This document shows positions 1 to 7,855 of a stretch of 8,244 bases of DNA, one piece after another. The stretch lies in NCBI GenBank assembly GCA_027483285.1, contig JAIXUZ010000165.1:1-8244 (forward strand), read 5' to 3'. The position numbers were made by a program, and so were the translations under genes. The stretch comes from Bacteroidota bacterium (GTDB lineage: Bacteria > Bacteroidota > Bacteroidia > CAMBQF01). The first letter of the stretch is position 1, and the number at the start of each line of letters is the position of its first letter. The notes below the pieces were generated by a model. It searched no databases and was not told the DNA's origin. It saw nothing but the letters and a program-made list of their open reading frames with translations.

Positions 1-1988
1 ACCAGGCTGTCTTCGGTGCCGGTAATAAGGCCGTGGTCTAACCAGCCGGTAGTAGCGCTGGTGGTGCGGCCGTTGTAGCTAAAGGTGGCTTTGGCAGCAA
101 AGTTGGGCGGGGCAATACCGCTTATTTTCCAAAAACGGTCGGGCGATACAATCACATTATCAGTATTCTCCACATTATAATCAGCAGCCACCCAGTTATG
201 CTCCACATACACAAAAACAGAGTCGGTAATGGTGGTAGGGTTTATCGATACAAAACCGTTAGCCAACGACACGTTGCCGGTGGTTTTTAACACCTTCGAC
301 TCGGTAGTAACAGCGTGGCTAATACGGTCGTCGGTATTTAGGTTGGCCATTACCGGTATAAACGGAACGGTAAACGTAAGGGTAGTAAACTCGCCCGATA
401 CCAAAGCGTTTTGGGTGTTGGTTTCCCAGTCCGCCCCGCGGAAGGTGATGGTAAACGGAACATTGTTGGCAAACGTATTTGCGTGGTGTAGCTTTTGGCG
501 TATGTAGGCTGTAACAGTATAGCTTGGCCCTCCCGGGGCAACTGTAAAAGAGTCTACCGCAAACTGTGGAAAGCCCGGCTGGTGAACCCAATCGGTAAAA
601 AAGTCGTTAAGGTTAAGGCCCGAAAAATCTTGCAAATCGCGTTGCAGGGTGTCTGAGTTTACATCGTAGTACAGGTTGTTTTCCAGGTAGTATTTTAACC
701 CGCCAAAAAACAGGCTGTCGCCCATGTAGCTGCGCAGGGTGTGTACAACGTCGGCCCCTTTCTCATAGGTAGTAGAGCCATACGTAACCGCCTGCGGAAC
801 GTTAGCAATGGCGTAATAATCACCATCGGCGGCTCGGGTAAAGTTCAGTACTTTCCGGTGGTTATTGCGTATCTCGCCAATGTAGCGGTTGTAGCCAATC
901 AACCCCTCATAAAAAACATATTGACAATAATCTGCAAACCCCTCGTTCAGGTACATCTCTTCAGCCTTGTCGCAAGTAACCAAATTACCAAACCACATAT
1001 GTGCCAACTCGTGTGCCATTGTGCTTTCGTAGGTTGTTTGCCCGTTTACTAAAAAGGTGGGGTACGATATGCAGGTGGCATGCTCCATAGCGCCCGCCTG
1101 AAAAGGCACAAGCACATAGCCTACACGCTCCCAGCGGTAAGGGCCAAAGCGGTCTTCAAAGGTTGAAAAAGCAACATCTAAATTGGTAAAAGAGTTTTTA
1201 AGTTTGGTGGTATCTGCAGCAAGGCAGTGCATTAGTACCGGAATTTCTCCGCCCGCAATGGTGGGAAAGCTGTTTTGCACAGCAGCATACGGAGCAACAG
1301 CAACGCACGACAGGTAGCTGGGTATTTCATTTGCCAGCGACCAAAAGAAGGTACGGGTGCCGTTGCCATTGTCGGTAACATTTTGCAGTGTACCGTTGCA
1401 AATGCCGCTGTTGGCGGTTGAGGTGGTAATGTAGAAATCAAACAAACAACGCTCTACAAAATTATCGAAACAAGGATACCAGCAACGGCCAAAATTGTGG
1501 GGAATAGCCTCAAAGCCCACACCGATGGAGTAGGCATACTGGCCCGAAAAATCGAAGCCACCGTAGCCAGAAGCGTCGGTAACAGGCGCACCGTGGTAGT
1601 AAACAGTAACAGTATCGCCTTGGTTGGTGTTGTAGGTTGTGGGCAGGTTAATTCTTATTATCTCGGCTGTATGGTTAAAAACAAGAGCCTGGCCGTTTAT
1701 CTTTACAGAGTCGGTAGTAAGTGCGAGCAAATCTAGGCGCAGAACATTAATTCCGTTTACCTTTGCTTTAAATACTATTGCTGCGTTACCGCTTATTTGC
1801 TGGTTGGCAAAGTCGGTAATGGTAAGGCTAATGGTGGTTTTTACAAGGTCAATACTATCGCTGCGGGTGTCGTTAACAGAGGCCTGCACTCCGTGATTAG
1901 GGTTTTGATTTTTGCAATAGGTTGATTGCGCGCTAAGGTTACCTAAGCTGCAAACCACTAATAAAACCAACAACAATAGCTTTTTCAT
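1..1988 (-). CDS. Secreted M1-family zinc aminopeptidase (3' part missing)
   Basis: Zinc metallopeptidase of the M1 (gluzincin) family, predicted to cleave N-terminal residues from peptides outside the cytoplasm. The reading frame is open from the ATG at 1988 to the window edge (662 codons), so the C-terminus is missing. Residues 1-21 form a signal peptide (MKK, a Leu/Val-rich core, then LSAQ). An N-terminal beta domain follows, with the M1 signature R168-x-W-x-PCFD. The exopeptidase motif is GAMEH at 299-303. Zinc ligands are H326 and H330 in HELAH and E349 in NEGF, exactly 18 residues apart; E327 is the general base. Y408 in YEKGA fits the transition-state tyrosine. After about residue 475 there is a beta-rich region without catalytic motifs. 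In Bacteroidota such proteins often end in a type IX secretion sorting domain, which would lie beyond the window, so that is inference. There is no Shine-Dalgarno, but a -7 element lies upstream. Family assignment is secure; substrate unknown. Confidence 0.95.
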   Translation of the reverse strand, partial: MKKLLLLVLLVVCSLGNLSAQSTYCKNQNPNHGVQASVNDTRSDSIDLVKTTISLTITDFANQQISGNAAIVFKAKVNGINVLRLDLLALTTDSVKINGQALVFNHTAEIIRINLPTTYNTNQGDTVTVYYHGAPVTDASGYGGFDFSGQYAYSIGVGFEAIPHNFGRCWYPCFDNFVERCLFDFYITTSTANSGICNGTLQNVTDNGNGTRTFFWSLANEIPSYLSCVAVAPYAAVQNSFPTIAGGEIPVLMHCLAADTTKLKNSFTNLDVAFSTFEDRFGPYRWERVGYVLVPFQAGAMEHATCISYPTFLVNGQTTYESTMAHELAHMWFGNLVTCDKAEEMYLNEGFADYCQYVFYEGLIGYNRYIGEIRNNHRKVLNFTRAADGDYYAIANVPQAVTYGSTTYEKGADVVHTLRSYMGDSLFFGGLKYYLENNLYYDVNSDTLQRDLQDFSGLNLNDFFTDWVHQPGFPQFAVDSFTVAPGGPSYTVTAYIRQKLHHANTFANNVPFTITFRGADWETNTQNALVSGEFTTLTFTVPFIPVMANLNTDDRISHAVTTESKVLKTTGNVSLANGFVSINPTTITDSVFVYVEHNWVAADYNVENTDNVIVSPDRFWKISGIAPPNFAAKATFSYNGRTTSATTGWLDHGLITGTEDSL

Positions 1989-2014
1989 ATACGACAGAAT
2001 GAATACAGTATCAA

Positions 2015-2022
2015 CAAAAATA
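2015..2022 (-). promoter_or_regulatory. Candidate Bacteroidota -7 element for the M1 peptidase
   Basis: Read on the minus strand this is TATTTTTG, a full match to the Bacteroidota -7 consensus TAnnTTTG. It ends 26 nt before the peptidase ATG, leaving a leader of about 20 nt. The -33 element is poor: GTG, not TTG, lies 20 nt upstream at 2043-2045, next to the divergent rsmE start. The match is seen directly; activity is inferred. Confidence 0.45.
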
Positions 2023-2046
2023 TTGAAAAGCCGCGGTTAAAACACT

Positions 2047-2748
2047 ATGCATCTGTTTTACGAACCTCATATTAACGGCACCACCGCCGAGTTAAACGAA
2101 GAAGAAAGTCACCACGCGCTTAAGGTGCTGCGCCTTAAAGTGGGCGATTCCATTAGGCTTAGCGATGGTAAGGGCGCTTTTTACGATGCCGAGATAACGG
2201 GCACAACAGGCAAAAAAGCAGGATTATTAATTACCTCAAAACAAGAACAAACAGCACCTAATGCCAACCTGCATATTGCCATGGCGCCAACCAAAAGCAT
2301 AGAGCGTTTTGAGTTTTTTCTGGAGAAAGCTACCGAAACAGGAATAGCCAGTATTACCCCCTTAGTTTGCGACCGATCTGAACGCCGCCAGATACGCGAA
2401 GACAGGTTGGAGAAGGTGATTGTATCGGCAGCTAAACAATCGCTAAAGGCGTGGATGCCGGTGTTTGAACCGCTAACGCCCTTTGCTAAATTTATAAACT
2501 CCCCTACCCTTCCACAGCGTAAATACATTGCCTGGTGCGATGATGGTGATAAAAAAGAACTGAAAGATATTGTAACCCCGGGTACAGATATACTCGTTTT
2601 AATAGGCCCAGAGGGCGACTTTACCCCCGCAGAGGTTGAACAGGCCATTAAGGCCGGTTTTGAACCCATTACGCTGGGCGAAACACGCCTGCGGACCGAA
2701 ACCGCTGGTATTTTTGTAGCTTCGGTGTTTAATTTTGTAAACCAGTAG
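2047..2748 (+). CDS. rsmE: 16S rRNA (uracil(1498)-N3)-methyltransferase RsmE
   Basis: Cytoplasmic SPOUT-class methyltransferase that uses S-adenosylmethionine to methylate N3 of U1498 in helix 44 of 16S rRNA, on the assembled small subunit. At 233 residues it is close to the family's usual 240-250. The N-terminal PUA-like RNA-binding domain covers about 1-70, with the typical HHALKVLRLKVGD stretch at 22-34. The KSIERFEFFLEKATETGI segment (83-100) and the AAKQS segment (128-132) are family hallmarks. The trefoil-knot SAM site shows as IGPEGDF (186-192) and LGETRLRTETA (210-220). All key elements are intact. The ATG is the natural start because MHLFYEP is the usual N-terminus. There is no clear Shine-Dalgarno or -7 motif in the 58-bp spacer shared with the divergent peptidase gene. 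The next gene starts 7 bp downstream, so the two are probably co-transcribed. Confidence 0.96.
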   Translation: MHLFYEPHINGTTAELNEEESHHALKVLRLKVGDSIRLSDGKGAFYDAEITGTTGKKAGLLITSKQEQTAPNANLHIAMAPTKSIERFEFFLEKATETGIASITPLVCDRSERRQIREDRLEKVIVSAAKQSLKAWMPVFEPLTPFAKFINSPTLPQRKYIAWCDDGDKKELKDIVTPGTDILVLIGPEGDFTPAEVEQAIKAGFEPITLGETRLRTETAGIFVASVFNFVNQ

Positions 2749-2755
2749 TGTTGAA

Positions 2756-3418
2756 ATGAAGAGAGTAATTGTACTGTTAACCTTGTTTGTGGCCCTGGCA
2801 TCATTTACGCCAAAACCGCCCTATACCTACCAAATAGCCCTGCTTAAATACGCAGGCGGCGGCGATTGGTATGCCAACCCAACATCGTTACCCAACCTGA
2901 TAGAGTTTGCCAACAATAACCTGGGCACAAGCATAAACCCAGAGCCCGCTACGGTAGACGCAGGCAGCGCCGATTTGTTTAACTACCCCTTTGTGCACAT
3001 GACAGGCCACGGCAACGTAGTGTTTAACGACCAGGAAGCCAAAAACCTTCGCAACTACCTTATTGGCGGCGGTTTTTTACATATTGATGATAACTACGGG
3101 ATGGATAAATTCATCCGCCCGCAGTTGAAGAAGGTTTTTCCTGAGCTTGATTTGGTAGAGCTGCCTTTTGCCCACCCCATTTACCACCAAAAATTTGATT
3201 TTGCCACAGGCTTACCTAAAATACATGAGCATGACGATAAACCCGCTCAGGGCTATGGTTTGATATGGGAAGGCCGCTTAGTAGTCTTTTACAGTTTTGA
3301 AACTGACCTTGGCGATGGCTGGGAAGATTTTGAGGTGCATAAAGACAGCGATGCTGCACGCCAAAAAGCCCTTAAAATGGGGGCGAACCTGCTGCAATAC
3401 GCGCTAATGAAGAATTAG
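2756..3418 (+). CDS. Exported DUF4159 family protein
   Basis: A 220-residue protein of the DUF4159 family, biochemical function unknown. An N-terminal hydrophobic segment (about 4-17, ending in SFTPKPP) acts as a signal peptide or anchor. It has no lipobox cysteine, so the domain should face the periplasm. Recognisable family segments are KYAGGGDWY (31-39), FVHMTGHG (79-86) and GGGFLHIDDNYG (104-115). The fold is commonly compared with class I glutamine-amidotransferase-like domains, but I see no catalytic cysteine: the mature protein contains no Cys at all, so amidotransferase chemistry is unlikely. It starts 7 bp after the rsmE stop, an arrangement I recall as frequent in Bacteroidota (memory, not checked). 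It ends 4 bp from the convergent glycosyltransferase gene. A 5-bp inverted repeat, CTAAT/ATTAG, spans its last codons but lacks a T tract. Family call is good, role unknown. Confidence 0.87.
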   Translation: MKRVIVLLTLFVALASFTPKPPYTYQIALLKYAGGGDWYANPTSLPNLIEFANNNLGTSINPEPATVDAGSADLFNYPFVHMTGHGNVVFNDQEAKNLRNYLIGGGFLHIDDNYGMDKFIRPQLKKVFPELDLVELPFAHPIYHQKFDFATGLPKIHEHDDKPAQGYGLIWEGRLVVFYSFETDLGDGWEDFEVHKDSDAARQKALKMGANLLQYALMKN

Positions 3419-3422
3419 GGAA

Positions 3423-4607
3423 TCAATTTCTGCGGTTATTCGTTATTATACCTAGCGTAGATAACATAAAGCCCGAAAAAATAGTTTGTATTCCAGTTAT
3501 AAGCAGAACGATGGATGGTATAAGAATTCGGAATGTGGCACGTAAGTCTACAATAGAGCCAAAGTTTTTACCTGCCCAAAAGGAGAATAAATAAACCCCC
3601 AACAATACCCCCCCAAGAAATAAAATAAAACCGACAATAATAGACGCCTCTAAAGAAAAAATATTCAAAAAGCGGCTAGAAAAACTAGCAGGTAGCAACC
3701 CTTGATTTATACAATAGGTTTTACTAAACATATAAAACAAGATAAGCTGGTAACTGATTATAATCATTGAACCGAGGTAGGTAAGGGTGTGAATATCAAA
3801 TTTGATTCCCGCCAAAGAAATAGCAGTAAAAGAGGTAATGATAAAAAACACAACAGAAAACAAAAAAAATGTCACTCCCGGAATCAAGAAAAGCCATTTA
3901 GGACTATAAAGCAATAAAAATCTTAGATGCCTCCAGCCGTCTCGCCAAGTGCGCAAATGCGGTGGCCGGCTGCGTCCATCCGGAGCCAACGTTGTGGGAA
4001 CCTCCACGATTTTTAGTTTAAATAAGGCTGACTTTACCACCATTTCTGATGCAAACTCCATACCTGTAGTAATCAAGTTTAAAGATAGAATGCTCTGCTT
4101 ATTAAAAGCCCTTAAACCGCAATGAAAATCTTTAGCGGCAATGTTAAAAAACAAACGCCCGATAAACGATAAAACAGGGTTGCCCAAGTAGCGGTGTAAA
4201 AAGGGCATTGCGCCTTTTTGAATTCCACCCTTAAAACGATTGCCCATAACTAAATCGTTACCCTCTCGCAGCTTGTCTACAAATGGCTGCAGCGTTAAAA
4301 AATCATAGCTGTCATCAGAGTCGCCCATTATAATGTATATGCCCCTTGAGGCATTAATAGCGCCCATAAGAGCAGCTCCGTAGCCTTTAATAGGTATATC
4401 TACAACACGCGCACCCAAGTTTTTGGAAATCTCCTGAGAGCCATCTGTGCTTCCATTGTCGCCAATTACAATTTCAGCATTAATACCAGAGCTTTTAATA
4501 TACTCTAAAGCCTTTTTTATACAGGTTCCAATTGTTTCCGCTTCGTTAAGGCAGGGCATTATTATACTGAGCTCGATTTCGCTCACTTTTATTTCCGTAT
4601 TTATCAT
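3423..4607 (-). CDS. GT2 glycosyltransferase, polyprenyl-phosphate sugar synthase-like, with four TM segments
   Basis: Membrane-bound family 2 glycosyltransferase of 394 residues, resembling dolichyl-phosphate glucose/mannose synthases. By analogy it transfers a sugar from a nucleotide donor to a polyprenyl phosphate on the cytoplasmic face. The GT-A domain covers about 12-225: the first strand ELSIIMPCLNEAE, the nucleotide-site segment IGDNGSTDGS (48-57) and the metal-binding acidic cluster GDSDDSYDF (95-103). Further conserved stretches are GMEFASEMV (182-190) and PDGRSRPPHLRTWRDGWRHL (209-228), the latter well known in bacterial members of this group. Four hydrophobic segments follow at about 236-262, 270-296, 318-345 and 360-386. 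The ATG at 4607 is favoured; a GTG at codon 8 is the only other start ahead of the essential strand. It overlaps the upstream membrane gene by 62 bp in another frame, so translation is probably coupled. Sugar and carrier are not readable from sequence. Confidence 0.88.
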   Translation of the reverse strand: MINTEIKVSEIELSIIMPCLNEAETIGTCIKKALEYIKSSGINAEIVIGDNGSTDGSQEISKNLGARVVDIPIKGYGAALMGAINASRGIYIIMGDSDDSYDFLTLQPFVDKLREGNDLVMGNRFKGGIQKGAMPFLHRYLGNPVLSFIGRLFFNIAAKDFHCGLRAFNKQSILSLNLITTGMEFASEMVVKSALFKLKIVEVPTTLAPDGRSRPPHLRTWRDGWRHLRFLLLYSPKWLFLIPGVTFFLFSVVFFIITSFTAISLAGIKFDIHTLTYLGSMIIISYQLILFYMFSKTYCINQGLLPASFSSRFLNIFSLEASIIVGFILFLGGVLLGVYLFSFWAGKNFGSIVDLRATFRILIPSIVLLITGIQTIFSGFMLSTLGIITNNRRN

Positions 4608-6153
4608 GAATCAAAGATGAAAGTGTAACAAAGATAAACAGATATAAGCATTCTGATAAAGAAAAAATATACCAGTGTGTAGGAAATATAGAAAAGCAAA
4701 GTACAGCAACATTTCCAAATAAATACATAGCGGCTATTGTACTAAATAACAGGTCGCTTTTTTTTGTAAATCCTTGCTTAATTATAGCGGTATAAAACCA
4801 GATGCAGATAGATATAAAAAACAATACCAACCAGAAATATGAAAAAAGTATACGGTTTGAGGCAAAGTCCCAAACATAAGCAAGTTTGAATAGTATAGAA
4901 GAAGAGCGGTTTTTAAAAGTTTCTTTAAAGTATATGCAAGCCGCGTCTTTAATATTTGCAGAAACTGTAGTGTCTGTTAAAACAGCATATTCTTTGGCAA
5001 AAATAGCAGATTCGTATTTACCCCCCTGATTTTTAAATTCAGATGAATTGCATAAAATTTGACTTCTGTTATTAAAGCTATTAGCAAAGAAAAGGCTGTA
5101 GTTGCAACCAGCGTTAAAATAATGTATAGCTGTATAATAAGCAATTTTAACCCGCATTTTAACCGAGCCCGAAGTGGAGTAGTCAAGCACTTTTTTTAGC
5201 TCTTGAGGATTTGTGTCCGCAACCGAATAAAAATTCCAGCACAAATCATAATTTTTATTGGTAAAAACGGTCTTTAAAGAAGTGTAATCCCAAGAGTTAT
5301 TAATAATATTTTTTTGTTCAGGAGTAAAGCTGGTATTAATTTGATCTACAATAGTAGCCACTTTTGGGTCTGTATTTTCAGGATAAGACAGATTAAAAAT
5401 ATTAGTCCCCGCTTTCGTAATAAGTCCAAATTTACTAGGTAAAACAGTAAAACTACCGGTAGTTGATTGGTTATAAAGGGCAACAAAAAAATACAGTGTA
5501 AAATTTATTAAGGCAAATAAATATGCTTTACGCCTTTCCCTTTTCTTAAAAAAAACAACCCAAAAAAGCAAAATCAAAACCGGAACAATAAATAAACCCT
5601 GTGGGCGCAAAAGCACAATAAAAAAAGACAACACAGCAAAACCGGTTAAGGACCCTATACCGCTGTTTTTATCAGTGATAATACCATAAATTATGGCCAG
5701 GCTGAATATAATACACGAGGCAAAAACACTCATAGGCATTACGTATGTTTCATAGTCTATAAAGACTCCGGAATTACAGAGAAAAATTAATACAATACAA
5801 AGCAATGGTTGGTTTCTAAGCCGCGATATAAGGAAAGAAAATGCTAATAGGGTTAATACAGATTGAACAATAAAAATGGAGCGGTTGCTTAGATCAAATA
5901 ACCCTAAAAAGTAAAGAAATAGCGGGTAACCTGCTGTGCGTGTTTCAAACAAAGGCAAATCGCCATTGTTAAGTTGAATAACAGGAGCATAATATTCTAA
6001 TGTATCGCGTGTAAATCCAGGTAAAAGGGCAGATGAATAATTCACATATCGGGTAAAAATAAATAAAACAAAATTTAGAACAATCAACCCCCATAAAATT
6101 GCTGTTTCATTTTTGTTTATCCAGTTGCAATACCTGTTATAAATAGAGCCCAT
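4546..6153 (-). CDS. Multi-pass membrane protein with GT-C glycosyltransferase features
   Basis: A 535-residue polytopic inner-membrane protein, probably a GT-C-fold enzyme that takes a sugar from a polyprenyl-phosphate carrier (ArnT/GT39-like), though similarity is motif-level only. After the first membrane helix (about 17-34) the first periplasmic loop has D50 in FTRDTLEYY, where GT-C enzymes keep a catalytic acidic residue. It is followed by RTAGYPLFL (72-80), a near match to the RxPGYPLFL pattern of such enzymes. YETYVMPMS (134-142) and LLRPQGLFIVP (181-191) also fit. Hydrophobic segments fill 92-227. A soluble domain of about 200 residues (228-425) with four cysteines (C305, C350, C368, C406) then interrupts the helices, and further segments lie at about 432-457, 466-488 and 491-515. 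The C-terminal 20 residues are hydrophilic and encoded within the overlap with GT2. It starts 22 bp after glpK. Strikingly AT-rich. Alternative: an unclassified O-antigen-type membrane protein. Confidence 0.72.
   Translation of the reverse strand: MGSIYNRYCNWINKNETAILWGLIVLNFVLFIFTRYVNYSSALLPGFTRDTLEYYAPVIQLNNGDLPLFETRTAGYPLFLYFLGLFDLSNRSIFIVQSVLTLLAFSFLISRLRNQPLLCIVLIFLCNSGVFIDYETYVMPMSVFASCIIFSLAIIYGIITDKNSGIGSLTGFAVLSFFIVLLRPQGLFIVPVLILLFWVVFFKKRERRKAYLFALINFTLYFFVALYNQSTTGSFTVLPSKFGLITKAGTNIFNLSYPENTDPKVATIVDQINTSFTPEQKNIINNSWDYTSLKTVFTNKNYDLCWNFYSVADTNPQELKKVLDYSTSGSVKMRVKIAYYTAIHYFNAGCNYSLFFANSFNNRSQILCNSSEFKNQGGKYESAIFAKEYAVLTDTTVSANIKDAACIYFKETFKNRSSSILFKLAYVWDFASNRILFSYFWLVLFFISICIWFYTAIIKQGFTKKSDLLFSTIAAMYLFGNVAVLCFSIFPTHWYIFSLSECLYLFIFVTLSSLIHDKYGNKSERNRAQYNNALP
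4629..4636 (-). promoter_or_regulatory. Candidate -7 element upstream of the GT2 gene, inside the GT-C gene
   Basis: Minus-strand TATCTTTG, a full TAnnTTTG match, 21 nt before the GT2 ATG and inside the 3' end of the GT-C coding sequence. No TTG occurs 19-20 nt further upstream. The region is AT-rich, so chance matches are expected. If real, it would allow GT2 expression independent of the upstream gene. Confidence 0.25.
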
Positions 6154-6157
6154 AAAC

Positions 6158-6165
6158 CAAAGATA
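6158..6165 (-). promoter_or_regulatory. Candidate -7 element before the GT-C gene
   Basis: Minus-strand TATCTTTG, the same octamer as upstream of GT2, in the 22-bp gap after glpK. It ends 4 nt before the annotated ATG, which would make the transcript leaderless or nearly so. No -33 TTG is seen at the expected spacing. Read-through from glpK is an equally good explanation for expression. Confidence 0.25.
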
Positions 6166-6175
6166 TATAAAAAAA

Positions 6176-7687
<1,512 letters not shown>

Positions 7688-7717
7688 CTAAAATAGGAAA
7701 ATGAATGCAATGGGCAA
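7688..7717 (-). promoter_or_regulatory. Candidate Bacteroidota promoter of glpK
   Basis: On the minus strand, TTG (7715-7717) is followed by exactly 19 nt and then TATTTTAG (7688-7695), one mismatch from the -7 consensus TAnnTTTG. The spacing matches the Bacteroidota -33/-7 arrangement, and the -7 box ends 18 nt before the glpK ATG. This is the only site in the window with both boxes at proper spacing. Seen in sequence; activity inferred. Confidence 0.5.
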
Positions 7718-7723
7718 TTTCCC
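7712..7723. promoter_or_regulatory. Imperfect palindrome over the glpK -33 box
   Basis: GGGCAATTTCCC is symmetrical at 10 of 12 positions and covers the candidate -33 TTG of glpK. A dimeric regulator binding here would block RNA polymerase. A 12-bp near-palindrome can also occur by chance, and no second copy was seen in the spacer. Confidence 0.22.
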
Positions 7724-7760
7724 TTGTTTAAGAGCATTTTTTTGCTTGCTTTTCAGTGGC

Positions 7761-7795
7761 TAATACTGGCAACAGGCAACTGACTACCGGCAACT
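7761..7795. repeat. Degenerate heptanucleotide tandem repeat
   Basis: Five consecutive 7-mers in strict register: TAATACT, GGCAACA, GGCAACT, GACTACC, GGCAACT, followed by a run of seven A. Three units share GGCAAC, and the other two keep the CT/AC pattern of a degenerate family. It lies in the 186-bp spacer (7670-7855) between the divergent glpK and the small secreted-protein gene. I recall similar ACTG-rich heptad tracts between genes in other Bacteroidota, without having checked. No hairpin or reading frame is apparent in it. Confidence 0.55.
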
Positions 7796-7855
7796 AAAAA
7801 AACTTTGGCACGCCATTTGAAATATCCTTTAACAAGAAAGCTAAAATTCAGGAAC

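Noticed and set aside
229..1896. Several plus- and minus-strand open frames of 60-100 codons across the left end
   Set aside because: All are other-frame shadows of the continuous M1 peptidase frame, which carries every expected motif.
2181..2804. Long minus-strand open frame (207 codons) opposite rsmE
   Set aside because: Lies wholly antisense to an intact, well-conserved rsmE and the start of the DUF4159 gene; its translation shows no family motif.
3404..3418. Inverted repeat CTAAT-GAAGA-ATTAG at the convergent gene junction as a terminator
   Set aside because: Only 5 AT-rich base pairs, no T tract on either strand, and it lies inside the last codons of the DUF4159 gene.
4977..5186. Minus-strand open frame of 69 codons within the GT-C gene
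   Set aside because: Other-frame shadow in an AT-rich coding region with no own start signal or recognisable product.
7735..7760. T-rich stretch with repeated TTGCTT as a terminator
   Set aside because: No stable GC-rich stem precedes the T run and no gene ends toward it on either strand.
7803..7855. Promoter for the right-edge secreted gene using TTTG at 7804 and TATCCTTT at 7823
   Set aside because: Two mismatches in the -7 box and only 15-16 nt spacing, against the usual 19-20.
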